Shown in pieces: positions 18,183-27,341 of a DNA stretch of 49,435 nt. The notes under the pieces were generated by a model, which searched no databases, was not told the origin of the DNA, and saw only the letters and a list, made by a program, of their open reading frames with translations. Position 1 is the stretch's first letter. Each line of letters begins with the position of its first letter. Where the stretch lies: assembly GCA_903862935.1 (NCBI GenBank), contig CAIOZY010000032.1:1-49435 (forward strand), given 5' to 3'. Source of the stretch: an uncultured Opitutaceae bacterium. GTDB lineage: Bacteria; Verrucomicrobiota; Verrucomicrobiia; Opitutales; Opitutaceae. Made by a program: the position numbers and the translations under genes.

Positions 18183-18803
18183 GTGAGCTACTACGTTCCC
18201 ATCGTCCTTGAAAACACCGGCCGCGGAGAGCGGTCGATGGACATCTACTCGCGCCTGCTCAAGGACCGCATCATCTTCATCGGCACGCCGATCGACGACA
18301 ATGTGGCCAACATTGTCATCGCCCAGCTGCTGTTCCTGCAGATGGAGGACGCCAAGAAGGACATCCACCTGTACATCAACTCCCCCGGCGGGGTGGTGAC
18401 GGGCGGCATGGCGATCTACGACACGATCAATTTCCTCCAGTGCGACGTGGTCACCTATTGCATCGGCATGGCGGCGAGCATGAGCACGGTGCTGCTGGCC
18501 GCGGGGACCAAGGGCAAGCGCTTCGCGCTGCCCAACAGCCGGGTCATGATCCACCAGCCCTCGGGCGGTGCGGGCGGCCAGGCCTCCGACATCGCGATCG
18601 CGGCCCGGGAGATCTTGCGCTGGCGCCGCACCCTAAACGAGGTGATCGCCAAGCACACCGGAAAGACCATGGAACAGGTCGAGAAGGACTCGGACCGCGA
18701 CTACTACATGAGCGCGCTCGAGGCCAAGACCTACGGCATCGTCGACCACGTCGTGGAGTCGACCCGGGAGGCCGCGAAACTCGTGGTGCAGCCCACGGCC
18801 TGA
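18183..18803 (+). CDS. clpP: ATP-dependent Clp protease proteolytic subunit
   Basis: ClpP forms the tetradecameric serine protease barrel fed by ClpX or ClpA. The 206-residue protein shows the triad Ser99 ([11 protein letters not shown]), His124 ([15 protein letters not shown]) and Asp173 ([12 protein letters not shown]). The N terminus has little or no propeptide, starting [17 protein letters not shown] from GTG 18183. [16 protein letters not shown] and [18 protein letters not shown] match the family. It sits between tig and clpX, and 67 bases separate it from clpX, so clpX might also have its own signal. Confidence 0.97.
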   Translation: MSYYVPIVLENTGRGERSMDIYSRLLKDRIIFIGTPIDDNVANIVIAQLLFLQMEDAKKDIHLYINSPGGVVTGGMAIYDTINFLQCDVVTYCIGMAASMSTVLLAAGTKGKRFALPNSRVMIHQPSGGAGGQASDIAIAAREILRWRRTLNEVIAKHTGKTMEQVEKDSDRDYYMSALEAKTYGIVDHVVESTREAAKLVVQPTA

Positions 18804-18870
18804 GCCGCCTGTCCTCCCGCGGGTATCTCCGCTCTGGACAGCCGCCGGGTTTGCCCCCAACTGTTTTCCC

Positions 18871-20160
18871 ATGGCTAAGTCATCGCGAATGACCCTGTGC
18901 TCCTTCTGCGGCAAGTCGCAGGCGGAGGTGAAGAAGATCATCGCGGGCCCCGGGGTCTACATCTGCGACTCGTGCGTAAACGTCTGCAAGACGATCATCG
19001 ACCGCGAGGTGAAGCAGCCGGTGGCCGAGACCAAGCCCGCCATCCGGCTCGTCAAGCCCTCGGAGATCAAGAAGGTGCTGGACGACTTTGTGATCGGGCA
19101 GGACCACGCCAAGAAGGTCCTGTCGGTGGCGGTCTACAACCACTACAAGCGCCTGCTCTTCGACGCCGGCCAGGTCGCCAAGGATCCGGCCGGGATCTCG
19201 CCGGAGTTTAACGACGTCGAGATTGAGAAGAGCAACATCTTGCTCGTCGGCCCCACGGGTTCCGGCAAGACCCTGCTCGCCCGGACCCTGGCGAGGATCC
19301 TGGACGTGCCCTTCGCCATATCCGATGCGACTACCCTCACGGAGGCCGGGTACGTCGGGGAGGACGTCGAGAACGTGGTCTTGCGCCTGCTGCAGAACGC
19401 CAACTACGACGCGAAGCGGGCCGAGTGCGGGATCATCTACATCGACGAGATCGACAAGATCCGCCGCACGACCGAGAACGTGTCGATCACCCGCGACGTC
19501 TCCGGCGAGGGGGTCCAGCAGGCGCTTCTGAAGATCCTCGAGGGGACGGTGTGCAATGTGCCGCCGCAGGGGGGCCGCAAGCACCCCAACCAGGAGTACA
19601 TCCAGATCAACACGACCAACATCCTTTTCATCTGCGGCGGGGCGTTCGTTGGCCTGGACCACATCCTGAAGAAGCGCCTGGGCCAGCATTCCCTCGGATT
19701 CCACATCAACGCCGAGGACCGGGCGCTCAAGCCCGAGGAGATGATGAAGCGGATCGCCCCGGAGGACTTGATCCGCTTCGGGATGATCCCGGAGTTTATC
19801 GGGCGCCTGCCGGTCGTGTCGGTCCTGGACGAGCTCCAGGTCGAGGATCTGAGCAAGATCCTCATGCGGACCAAGAACGCGATGGTGAAGCAGTACTCGA
19901 AGCTCTTTGCGATCGACGGGGTTCGCCTGAGGCTGACCTCCGATGCGGTCCGCGCGATCGCGGCCAAGGCGATGGAGCTGAAGACCGGGGCCCGGGCCCT
20001 GCGCTCGATCATGGAGAACCTCATGCTCGAGGTCATGTACGACCTGCCCCAGCGCGACGACGTGACCGAGGTGGTGATCGACGCCGGTGTCGTGGCCGGA
20101 CGGCGCCGGCCCATCCTGAAGCGCCACGCCAAGGGCGAGGCCGCGGCCGACGCTGCCTGA
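18871..20160 (+). CDS. clpX: ATP-dependent Clp protease ATP-binding subunit ClpX
   Basis: ClpX is the AAA+ unfoldase that recognises tagged substrates and threads them into ClpP. The 429-residue protein has the N-terminal C4 zinc site (C10, C13, C32, C35), Walker A GPTGSGKT (127-134), Walker [11 protein letters not shown], and the pore-region [21 protein letters not shown] occupies the place of the ClpP-contacting IGF loop, with Leu for Ile, a conservative change. [17 protein letters not shown] and the small AAA+ domain are complete. hisA follows after 4 bases, which is unusual for a clpX gene. Confidence 0.97.
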   Translation: MAKSSRMTLCSFCGKSQAEVKKIIAGPGVYICDSCVNVCKTIIDREVKQPVAETKPAIRLVKPSEIKKVLDDFVIGQDHAKKVLSVAVYNHYKRLLFDAGQVAKDPAGISPEFNDVEIEKSNILLVGPTGSGKTLLARTLARILDVPFAISDATTLTEAGYVGEDVENVVLRLLQNANYDAKRAECGIIYIDEIDKIRRTTENVSITRDVSGEGVQQALLKILEGTVCNVPPQGGRKHPNQEYIQINTTNILFICGGAFVGLDHILKKRLGQHSLGFHINAEDRALKPEEMMKRIAPEDLIRFGMIPEFIGRLPVVSVLDELQVEDLSKILMRTKNAMVKQYSKLFAIDGVRLRLTSDAVRAIAAKAMELKTGARALRSIMENLMLEVMYDLPQRDDVTEVVIDAGVVAGRRRPILKRHAKGEAAADAA

Positions 20161-20164
20161 AGCC

Positions 20165-20890
20165 TTGACGGTCTACCCGGCAATCGACCTGAGGAGCGGG
20201 AGGTGCGTGCGCCTCACCCAGGGCCGCGCCGACCAGGAGACGCGCTATTCCGATGATCCGGTCGCGGTCGCGGCGGGATTCCAGCGGGAGGGGGCCGTCT
20301 GGATCCACGTGGTCGACTTGGACGGCGCCTTCTCCGGGGAGCCGGCCAACCTGCCGATCGTGGGCAGGATCGCCGCACTGGGTCTGCGGGTCCAGTTCGG
20401 CGGGGGCCTCAGGAGCCTCGAATCCGTCGAGCGGGCGCTCGGCGCCGGCGTCAGCAGGGTCGTCCTGGGGACGCGGGCGGCGCGCAGCGACGGCTTCATC
20501 GCGGAACTGGTCGCCTCCCACGGGGAGCGGATCGCCGTCGGGATCGACGCCAAGGACGGGCGGGTTGCGGTGCGGGGCTGGGTGGACACGACGGAGACGA
20601 GCGCTCTGGAACTGGCCCGCCGGATGGACTCTCTGGGCGTCTCAACGCTCATCCACACCGACATCGGCACAGACGGGACCCTTTCCGGCCCCAATTTGAA
20701 GGCCCAGGAGGCGATGCTCGGCACAGTCTCCTGCAGGCTCATCGCAAGCGGCGGGATCGGGTCGCGCGACGACGTGGCCGCGCTGGCAAGGCTGTCGCTT
20801 CGAGGCTCCCTCCTTGAGGGAGTCATCGTGGGCAAGGCCCTCTACGAGGGCCGGGTCGGCCTGGCCGAGCTTCTCGCGGCGGCCGGATAG
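20165..20890 (+). CDS. hisA: Phosphoribosylformimino-5-aminoimidazole carboxamide ribotide isomerase
   Basis: HisA performs the Amadori isomerisation of ProFAR to PRFAR in histidine synthesis. The 241-residue (beta-alpha)8 barrel begins YPAIDLRSGRCVRL with the catalytic Asp8, carries the first phosphate site QFGGGLRS, the second catalytic Asp region HTDIGTDGTLSGPN, and a C-terminal SGGIGSRDDV plus GVIVGKALYEGRV. Length matches the family. The start is TTG 20165, four bases after clpX, and no later ATG would retain the first strand, so TTG is very likely. No other his genes are in the window, so this is a dispersed pathway member. Confidence 0.95.
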   Translation: MTVYPAIDLRSGRCVRLTQGRADQETRYSDDPVAVAAGFQREGAVWIHVVDLDGAFSGEPANLPIVGRIAALGLRVQFGGGLRSLESVERALGAGVSRVVLGTRAARSDGFIAELVASHGERIAVGIDAKDGRVAVRGWVDTTETSALELARRMDSLGVSTLIHTDIGTDGTLSGPNLKAQEAMLGTVSCRLIASGGIGSRDDVAALARLSLRGSLLEGVIVGKALYEGRVGLAELLAAAG

Positions 20891-20922
20891 GCGCCGCCTC
20901 GGCCGCTAGGCCTTCGGCGCGG
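20888..20922. terminator. Hairpin between convergent hisA and the oxidoreductase gene
   Basis: GCGCCG at 20891-20896 pairs with CGGCGC at 20915-20920, and inside it GGCC 20901-20904 pairs with GGCC 20909-20912 across a GCTA loop. The stem lies exactly between two convergent stop codons, so a bidirectional terminator is likely, although no T run follows. Confidence 0.4.
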
Positions 20923-22306
20923 GGAGGCGGGAGGCGATCTCCTCGAGCGGATAGGTGATGATCTCCGCCAGGGTGGGATGGTACCAGGGCGCCTTCAACA
21001 GGTCGAAGACGGTGGCCCGCATCGCGATCGGCCCGCTGAAGCAGTGGATCAGTTCCCCGGCGTCGGGGCCGACAATAACCGCCCCGAGCAGCCGCCCTCT
21101 CCGGGGGTCGGCGAACACCTTCACGAAGCCGTGGCGGGCGTTCATCAGGATCGACTTGCCGTGATCGTCAAAGGGGTACTCGGCCGACAGGTGCGGCGTG
21201 CCCTTCGCGAGCAGCTGGGCTTCTGTCTGGCCGATAGTCGCCAGGGCCGGGTCGGTGAAGACGACGTCGAGCAACAGGTTGTAGTCGACGGGCTTCAGAC
21301 GCTGCACGCCGGCGGCGTGGCGTGCGGCGAGTTCGCCCTGCAGGATCGCCACGTGGACGATCTCCACCGGGCCCGAGCAGTCTCCCGCCGCGTAGATGTG
21401 GGGGGCGGAGCTTTGCTGCCAGCGGTTGGTGAGGATACGGCCCTCGGGCGAGGTCTTCACGTCGGCTGCGGCCAGATCCAGCCCCGCGGTGGCCGGCCTG
21501 CGCCCCAGGGCGTTCAGGCAGTGCTCGGCCCTGCGCGTGAGGGTCCGAGTGCCCTGCCTGAAGGTGACCGAGTAGCCGGCCCTGTCCTTCGCAACCGAAA
21601 CGATCTGGGTGCCGGTGTGGATCTCGAGCCCCTCCTCCTCAAGGGCCTTGCGGACGACGTCGGCGGCCTCCGGCGAGTGTTCGCGCAGCAGGTGGGGGCT
21701 GCGCTGAATGAGGACGACCCGGGAGCCGATCCGGCTCAAAAACTGCGCCAGCTCGCAGGCGACAACGCCTCCCCCAAGGACGAGGACGGAGCGGGGGACA
21801 AAGTCGAGTTTGAGCACCTCGTCGCTCGTCCAGCATCCCGCCTCGCGAAGGCCGGGCATCGCGGGCACGCTGACCTCGGAACCGGTTGCGATCAGGAATT
21901 TCGGGGAGCGGAGGCGCCCGCCGTCGCTCAAGGCGAGGGTGTGGGGGTCGAGAAACCGGGCCTGGGCCCGGTGGAGCTTAAAGTCTGATCCGGTGAGCTG
22001 CCGGGTCCGGTAGGAGGCGAATTCCCGGATCAGCCGCCGCTTCCGGGCCTGAAGGGCCCGGGGGTCGGGCCGGGCGACGGGAATGCGCAGCCCGAAGGCT
22101 GAGCCTGAGCGCGCCCGGTGCAGGACCTCCGCCGCGTACAGGAGGGTCTTCGAGGGCATGCACCCCTTAAGGATGCACAGGCCGCCCAGCTGGGCAGCGC
22201 CGTCGACCACCGCGACGCGCTTGCCCAAGGCGGCAGACACACGGGCTGCGTTAAAGCCGGCGCTGCCGCCTCCGACGACCACAAAATCGTAGTCCTTGGT
22301 TCTCAC
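20906..22306 (-). CDS. FAD-dependent pyridine nucleotide-disulfide oxidoreductase (dihydrolipoamide dehydrogenase/mercuric reductase type)
   Basis: The 466-residue protein belongs to the class I flavoprotein disulfide reductases. It has the FAD motif VVGGGSAGFNAARV, the redox pair Cys44/Cys49 in GGLCILKGCMPSKTLL, the NAD(P)H motif VLVLGGGVVACELAQFL, a second FAD segment ending in YAAGDCSG, and the dimer-interface HPTLAE where the catalytic His-Glu pair sits. GTG 22306 is the start. The mercury-binding C-terminal Cys pair of MerA is absent, so mercuric reduction is unlikely. No lipoamide-complex genes are nearby, so it may be a lone LPD-like or soluble transhydrogenase-like enzyme. It is the last gene of the long minus-strand polysaccharide run, 20 bases after the sugar transferase. 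Confidence 0.85.
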   Translation of the reverse strand: MRTKDYDFVVVGGGSAGFNAARVSAALGKRVAVVDGAAQLGGLCILKGCMPSKTLLYAAEVLHRARSGSAFGLRIPVARPDPRALQARKRRLIREFASYRTRQLTGSDFKLHRAQARFLDPHTLALSDGGRLRSPKFLIATGSEVSVPAMPGLREAGCWTSDEVLKLDFVPRSVLVLGGGVVACELAQFLSRIGSRVVLIQRSPHLLREHSPEAADVVRKALEEEGLEIHTGTQIVSVAKDRAGYSVTFRQGTRTLTRRAEHCLNALGRRPATAGLDLAAADVKTSPEGRILTNRWQQSSAPHIYAAGDCSGPVEIVHVAILQGELAARHAAGVQRLKPVDYNLLLDVVFTDPALATIGQTEAQLLAKGTPHLSAEYPFDDHGKSILMNARHGFVKVFADPRRGRLLGAVIVGPDAGELIHCFSGPIAMRATVFDLLKAPWYHPTLAEIITYPLEEIASRLPAPKA

Positions 22307-22326
22307 GGGGCTCCGGCCTGGGTCCC

Positions 22327-23685
22327 TCAGCGCCCTTTGCCGAAGAGGATGACCTGGATCGTCTTCAGGAAGATCGAGGCATCGAGGATGAAGGAGAAGT
22401 GCCGGATGTAGTACAGGTCATACTCGAGCTTCATCAGGGTGTCATCCAGCGACGCCCCATAGGTGAAGTTCACCTGGGCCCATCCGGTGATGCCGGGTCT
22501 GACCAGATGCCTGTAGTTGTAGCACGGGATCTGCCGCTGGTACTCCTCGGCGAGGCGGTCCCACTCTGCCCGCGGGCCGATCAGGCTCATCTCGCCTTTG
22601 AGCACGTTCCAAAGCTGGGGCAGCTCATCGAGGCGGCTCGCCCGAAGCAGACGCCCGATCCGGGTGATCCGCTTGTCGTTGGGCTGGGTGTACCGATTGC
22701 CGGAGGAGCTTCCGATCCGCATCGTTCGCAGCTTCAGGACCTGGAAGGGCACCTGGTTCTTGCCGATGCGGTACTGGCGGAAGAAGGCCGGCCCCCGGTC
22801 CTCGAGCCAGATGAGAAGGGCGAGGACGCCGATGAACGGGCCGCAGAGAGCCAGGCCCACGACGGAAAACACGATGTCGGTGGTGCGCTTCAGCCGCTCG
22901 AATACCGGCTCCCGCGCGATCTGGAAGCCCTCCTGGAAAAGCCAGGTTGAATTGAGCCGGTACAGGGGGATCTTCTGCCAGTAGATCTGGTGGAACAGCT
23001 CGAGGGTGTACGTGGGAATCCCCCGGAAATACAGGTCGACGAGGCGCTCGGCGGTCGCCGGCGACAGCTCGCGGCTGGACTCCCTTAGGACGATCGCCCC
23101 CGCGGACAGACGGCCCTCTGAGATGTCCCGCAGGACCTCCTCGAGGGGGCGGAGCACCTCGCCGGGTTCGGCGTCGTCAGCGGGTCCGAAGGAGGAGTAG
23201 AGGACAGGCTGCCGGACCCCCATCTTCGCGCATTCGCGCCGGAAGTCGGCCCGGCCCGCCCGGTCTCCCAGGTAGAGCAGGCTCCGGCCGCTCGACACGG
23301 CGCTCAGCTGGCGGTGCAGCAGGCGCCTGACGCCGAGCGTCGGAACAATGAGGGCGAGGAAGCTGAAGACGATTACGACGCGGCTTTCCTGCAGCTCATA
23401 GCCTGCCGGGATGAGGATGAACGTCAGCAGCAGCATCACGAGCATCGTGATCACGATCGCGATGATGTGGGAGCTGGTGTAGTCGATCGTGCGCACATCC
23501 GTGCGGATCCGGTAGCCGTCGATCAGGTAGATGCCCAGGATGAGCAGCGCCGCGGGCAGCATGAGGGCCGAGATGGACAGATGCCCCGGCAGCCCTCGGG
23601 AATAGTTGACGAGTTCAAATACGACTACCGTCGAGACAATGTCGGCGACGAGCAGGAGGAGCCGGATGAGGCGACTGCTATTCAT
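22327..23685 (-). CDS. Polyprenyl-phosphate sugar-1-phosphate transferase (WbaP/WcaJ/EpsB type)
   Basis: This 452-residue membrane enzyme would start glycan assembly by moving a hexose-1-phosphate from UDP-sugar to undecaprenyl phosphate at the inner membrane. Four N-terminal hydrophobic segments (to about residue 115) precede a soluble nucleotide-binding-like domain (TLGVRRLLHRQL, LYLGDRAGR). A further helix at about 275-295 anchors the catalytic C-terminal domain with GPAFFRQYRIGKN, KLRTMRIGSS, SRLDELPQLWNVLKGEMSLIGPR and RPGITGWAQVNF, all family hallmarks. This domain set is common in exosortase-linked exopolysaccharide loci. The donor sugar cannot be told from the sequence. Confidence 0.92.
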   Translation of the reverse strand: MNSSRLIRLLLLVADIVSTVVVFELVNYSRGLPGHLSISALMLPAALLILGIYLIDGYRIRTDVRTIDYTSSHIIAIVITMLVMLLLTFILIPAGYELQESRVVIVFSFLALIVPTLGVRRLLHRQLSAVSSGRSLLYLGDRAGRADFRRECAKMGVRQPVLYSSFGPADDAEPGEVLRPLEEVLRDISEGRLSAGAIVLRESSRELSPATAERLVDLYFRGIPTYTLELFHQIYWQKIPLYRLNSTWLFQEGFQIAREPVFERLKRTTDIVFSVVGLALCGPFIGVLALLIWLEDRGPAFFRQYRIGKNQVPFQVLKLRTMRIGSSSGNRYTQPNDKRITRIGRLLRASRLDELPQLWNVLKGEMSLIGPRAEWDRLAEEYQRQIPCYNYRHLVRPGITGWAQVNFTYGASLDDTLMKLEYDLYYIRHFSFILDASIFLKTIQVILFGKGR

Positions 23686-23778
23686 GAACAGACCATGCGG
23701 GGGCGCGGCGCATTAGATGAAATCGAAGCGGGCAAGTCCAGATTCGTCGGGGCATCGGCTCAGGCCGCGGAGACAGGC

Positions 23779-24612
23779 TCACGGGGCTTTGAGCCGGCGC
23801 AGTTCCTCGGCCACGAAACTCTCATATTGGGCCAGGAGTTTGCAGTACCGCAGCCCCGGCGCGCCGTCGAGAAACCCGAGCCGGGCCAGGTACTGATAGA
23901 GAAACCGAAGGGTGCCGCGGCAGGGGAGCCGGTAGCTCAGGCGCTTGAGTTCTCGGCGGCGCCGCAGCGAATCGGAGGACAAAATGGCGGCGAGCGATGC
24001 GCCCGCCCCCGGCTCCCTCCCTGACAAGAGGGCCGCGAGATGGGCCTCGGCCTCCTGGCGAGCGTAGCGGCGGTGCTTGTCCAGCCACTCGGACTCTCCG
24101 CCCGACGAGAGGTCGTGCAGGTACCCCGCCTTGAGCCGGGCCATGCGCATTGAGGAGGCCTCCCGCTGACCGTGCCCCACGTCGATGAATTGGAACTGGG
24201 GCGCCCGCACAAACCGGGCCTGCCAGGCGGGGTAGTCGGTGCAATGGGGTACCCAGCGCCCCTGAAACATCATCCGCGGGGCCGCCCAATAGCCGTCTAG
24301 GTCCTCGCGCGAGACGGCGGCCGAACACTCGGCTGCGAGGTCCGGGGTCATCGCCTCGTCCGCATCCAGGTGGAACACCCAGGGGTTGCGGAAGGGGATC
24401 TGGCTCTGCGCATAGTTGCGCTGGCCCGCGAACGTGTCGAAGGGGCGCGTGAACACCCGGGCCCCGGCGGCCTCGGCGATCTGCCCCGTGCGGTCGGTGG
24501 AGCCCGAGTCGAGGACAACCACATCCGCGCAGCCGGCCACGGACTCGAGGCAACGCGGCAGGTCGCGCTCCTCGTTGAGGGTCAGAATGACGACGGAAAA
24601 GGGCAGGGGCAC
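23779..24612 (-). CDS. Glycosyltransferase family 2, WaaE/KdtX-like
   Basis: The 277-residue GT2 protein begins at GTG 24612 with FSVVILTLNEERDLPRCLES and continues with VVVLDSGSTDRTGQIA and FDTFAGQRNYA, a signature of LPS-core beta-glucosyltransferases of the WaaE type. The DXD-like metal site is HLDADEAMTP. The later half contains the Arg- and Tyr-rich region and two likely amphipathic helices seen in this group. The gene follows the O-antigen ligase-like gene by one base. The open frame extends upstream to 24759 but that part lies in the ligase gene. Core or O-unit glycosylation is the likely role. Confidence 0.88.
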   Translation of the reverse strand: MPLPFSVVILTLNEERDLPRCLESVAGCADVVVLDSGSTDRTGQIAEAAGARVFTRPFDTFAGQRNYAQSQIPFRNPWVFHLDADEAMTPDLAAECSAAVSREDLDGYWAAPRMMFQGRWVPHCTDYPAWQARFVRAPQFQFIDVGHGQREASSMRMARLKAGYLHDLSSGGESEWLDKHRRYARQEAEAHLAALLSGREPGAGASLAAILSSDSLRRRRELKRLSYRLPCRGTLRFLYQYLARLGFLDGAPGLRYCKLLAQYESFVAEELRRLKAP

Positions 24613-24613
24613 G

Positions 24614-26041
24614 TCAGTCCTTTGTCGGGCTGTCGACCGGATGGAGCTGGGCGTAGCGAACCGCGCAGAAATAGCACAGCCACCAGCACAGAACCACGGC
24701 GGTGTTTCCGAACGGAAACTCCATCCACGCGTAAAAAAGAATGATCGAACAGCCTGCAATGAGATACTGGAAGATCGGGCTGGTCAGCTGCGGGCGGCGC
24801 AGTCCCGCCAGGGGCACCAGCCCGCACAAACCGAGCAGGACTGTCCCAATCACCCCGTGCTCCGCCAGGGACTGCAGCCAGTCATTGTGCGCCTGGCTGT
24901 AGAATATCGGAAGGTGGTCGGCGGGGTTCGGCTGCTGGCTGTTGTAGAGGGTGAACACGTACTCGTAGGAGGCCATTCCCCATCCAAACCAGGGGCGGTC
25001 CTTCGCCATGTGCCAGGTGTCGCGGTAGAGGTTAACCCGGCTCCCGATGGTCCCGGCTGCACGCATCGTCGCGACCTGCTGCTGGGTGAGATGGAAGCGG
25101 GCGGTGATCATCTCCCCGGCGATGAGCCAGACGGCCCCGCCGGCCAGCACCATGGCCAGGACTGCCCCGGCGATGGGCAGGACGGGGGAGGTGTGGTCCC
25201 GGCGCCTCTGGCGGACCAGCCGCGCGATCCAGTGGAAGAAGGCCGCGATCAGCAAAGCCGCCATGAGCACGGAGCCGGACCGCGAACCGCTCAGTGGGAC
25301 CGTCGTTGCGATAAGAAACGCGGCGAGGATGGCGGCCAGACCGGGTGTGTGGGCGAAGCCCCTCGGGCTGGGGTGACGGGCGAAGCGCCATGCCACGGCC
25401 AGGCAGACAGCCGCCATCATTACGGCGAAGGCGGACCAGTGGTTGTGGTAGATGAAACTCGAGAAGAAGTACGGCTGCTTGATCTTGACCAGGCCGAAAT
25501 AGAGCCCGGTCGAGCCGGATAGCTTCTGCACCGTCCCAAAGGCAGCCAGGGCGAGTCCATTGAACATGGCCACCATCAGCAGCGTCCGCACAATCGTCCG
25601 GCGCCTGAAGACGAGCGCTATGTTGAAGCAGCTGACATAGAGTGCGTCGTATAGCCAGAGGGCGTCGCGCGACTTGCCCGGGAGAGCGGCGCTCGGCCGC
25701 CATGACGGCACCTCCAGCGGCAGGTACACCGGGTCGGTACCGAAGTGGATCTCCCGGAAGCTCGGGGTGGCGAGGGCTAGGAGAGCGAGTGCGTTGAACA
25801 GCAGGAAGGGCCAGATCGTGACAAGCGGGCGCAGGCTGATCCCGGCCTCCTTGGGCCCAAGAGCTGCCGAAAGAGTGATCAGAACGCCGACCGTTCCCCA
25901 CCACGCAAGAATCGGGCGCAGCCACAGGGCGTTTCCGCCGAAGCCCCAGGTCGTCGCGATGAGCAGAATGCTGACGTGCAGGAGGGTGAGCCGCTCGAGC
26001 AGGCTCGATTCCGCAAGCAGGCGGGACCGGTGTTGGGTCAT
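24614..26041 (-). CDS. O-antigen ligase/Wzy_C family membrane protein
   Basis: A 475-residue polytopic membrane protein with at least ten hydrophobic segments. The central YHNHWSAFAVMMAA region and the large periplasmic loop containing GSRSG, the Arg/His-rich segment before RPWFGWGMASYEYVF, and HNDWLQSLAEHGVIG are typical of the Wzy_C family, which holds WaaL O-antigen ligases and related polymerases. A WaaL-like role would be to move lipid-linked glycan onto lipid A-core in the periplasm. The HNDWLQ sequence is the common conserved His site. WaaL and Wzy cannot be separated by sequence alone; the presence of another Wzy-like gene at 30245 leaves ligase as the more likely role here. Confidence 0.85.
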   Translation of the reverse strand: MTQHRSRLLAESSLLERLTLLHVSILLIATTWGFGGNALWLRPILAWWGTVGVLITLSAALGPKEAGISLRPLVTIWPFLLFNALALLALATPSFREIHFGTDPVYLPLEVPSWRPSAALPGKSRDALWLYDALYVSCFNIALVFRRRTIVRTLLMVAMFNGLALAAFGTVQKLSGSTGLYFGLVKIKQPYFFSSFIYHNHWSAFAVMMAAVCLAVAWRFARHPSPRGFAHTPGLAAILAAFLIATTVPLSGSRSGSVLMAALLIAAFFHWIARLVRQRRRDHTSPVLPIAGAVLAMVLAGGAVWLIAGEMITARFHLTQQQVATMRAAGTIGSRVNLYRDTWHMAKDRPWFGWGMASYEYVFTLYNSQQPNPADHLPIFYSQAHNDWLQSLAEHGVIGTVLLGLCGLVPLAGLRRPQLTSPIFQYLIAGCSIILFYAWMEFPFGNTAVVLCWWLCYFCAVRYAQLHPVDSPTKD

Positions 26042-26050
26042 CGCTAAAAC

Positions 26051-27217
26051 CTAGGCCGAAGGCGCCTTCAGCTTCGCATAGAACTCGACGAGGGCGCGCG
26101 CGGGCACCTCCCAGGAGTACTCGCGCAGGACCCACTCCTTGGCGAGGACTCCCCGCTGGCGGAGGCGTTCAGGGCCCTCATCGGTCGCGGCTTGGAGCGC
26201 ATTGCCGAAGGCGCTCCACGGCACGCACCAGCCCCCGCGGCCGTTCACCCCTTCCCAGGGTGTGGTGTCGGTGACGAGCGCAGGCACGCCGTTTGCCATA
26301 GCCTCCGCAATCGAGAGGCCGAAATTCTCGCTATGGGACGGCAGGACGAATAGCGAGGCGACCGCATAGGGAGGCGGCCGTCCCAGGCCGGAGAACACCC
26401 GCACGCGGTGCCTGCCCACAACCCGGATGACATAGTCCTCGAGCAGATCCACGGAGTACTCCTCGGGGATTCCGACCAGCAGAAGGAGCCAATCCTTCGG
26501 CGCCCGTTCCGCCCACAGATCGATCAGCTCGAGCAGGCGCTTCTTGCGGTGGAAGCGGGAATAGAAGAGCGCCACCGGGCGCCCCGCCGCCTCGGGGCAG
26601 GCCTCGATCCAATGAGCGGAGGCTTCCTGAAGCTGCTCCGGGGTGGGGGCCGACACGCCGTTCGGGGCGACGCATATGGGCTGCCTGAACCCCAGGGCGC
26701 GGATGTCGATGGCCTCGGCCTCGCTTGTCGCGTGCCAGCCGCTGACCCGTGACAGCGCACCGGGATGGACGAGGGCGCCGGCGAGGCGCTTGCGGATACC
26801 GTGGTGATTCCAGGCCCAATGGCTCATCATCCCCCGGGGCGACAGGACAAGGGGAATTCCGGCGCTCGCAGCCTTGTTGGCATAATGCAGCGTCCGCAAC
26901 CAAAGCGCATGGTGGTGGATCACCTCGCCGGGCTCGCGGTTCAGATGGTGCCTGAGGTGGGAGGAGAAGCAGAGGGACCTAGGCCAGTCTCTTCGGAACG
27001 TCCGAACGGTAAGCGTGTCCTCCCTGCGCAACGCGTCGGGGGCGAGGTCGGTCGAAAGCAGCTGCACGGTGTGACCGGCCGACGAAATGGCCCGGGACAG
27101 CTCATAGACCGATTTGCTGGGGCCTCCGTGGCGCTCCTCCAGGCTGGGAGTGACTTCTGTGATGATCACCGAGTTAAGATCTTGGATGTTAGAGGAAAGC
27201 CCTTGCAGGTCGAACAC
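26051..27217 (-). CDS. Glycosyltransferase family 4 (GT-B fold)
   Basis: A 388-residue retaining glycosyltransferase. The acceptor domain starts VIITEVTPSLEERHGGPSKSVYELSRAI, and the donor domain has GRPVALFYSRFHRKKRLLELIDLWA, a family strand, followed by SHSENFGLSIAEAMANGVPALVTDTTPWEG with the Glu pair expected for GT4 nucleotide-sugar binding. GTG 27217 gives the longest frame; GTG 27169, just before IITEV, is a good shorter start, because the first 16 residues look unlike relatives. It lies in the polysaccharide run, 124 bases downstream of the acetyltransferase gene. The sugar and acceptor are unknown. Confidence 0.88.
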   Translation of the reverse strand: MFDLQGLSSNIQDLNSVIITEVTPSLEERHGGPSKSVYELSRAISSAGHTVQLLSTDLAPDALRREDTLTVRTFRRDWPRSLCFSSHLRHHLNREPGEVIHHHALWLRTLHYANKAASAGIPLVLSPRGMMSHWAWNHHGIRKRLAGALVHPGALSRVSGWHATSEAEAIDIRALGFRQPICVAPNGVSAPTPEQLQEASAHWIEACPEAAGRPVALFYSRFHRKKRLLELIDLWAERAPKDWLLLLVGIPEEYSVDLLEDYVIRVVGRHRVRVFSGLGRPPPYAVASLFVLPSHSENFGLSIAEAMANGVPALVTDTTPWEGVNGRGGWCVPWSAFGNALQAATDEGPERLRQRGVLAKEWVLREYSWEVPARALVEFYAKLKAPSA

Positions 27218-27341
27218 TTAGCCGGTTTCCCTCCGAAGGAGGGGTCCCGCCGCCCGGCGGCAGAACAGATTGCTCCTGAGCCGGCCAAGGCCAGCAGCGG
27301 GGGGCTGCCCGCCGGATCGATCACCAGGGCGTTGGCGTGCA
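27218..27341 (-). other. Intergenic gap with two compact hairpins
   Basis: CCCTCC 27229-27234 pairs with GGAGGG 27238-27243 over a three-base loop, and CCGCC 27247-27251 pairs with GGCGG 27256-27260 over four bases. These lie between the acetyltransferase and the next GT4 gene, where neighbours otherwise touch or overlap. They could tune transcription or mRNA stability; no T run marks a standard terminator. Confidence 0.3.

Noticed and set aside
16797-18554. A 585-residue antisense open frame over tig and clpP
   Set aside because: It overlaps two secure genes and its composition (His, Asp, Val, Leu, Gly rich) is that of the complementary frame of G+C-rich coding DNA.
20906-22306. Mercuric reductase (MerA) identity for the oxidoreductase
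   Set aside because: The C-terminal Cys pair and the N-terminal metal-binding domain of MerA are missing and no mer genes are near.
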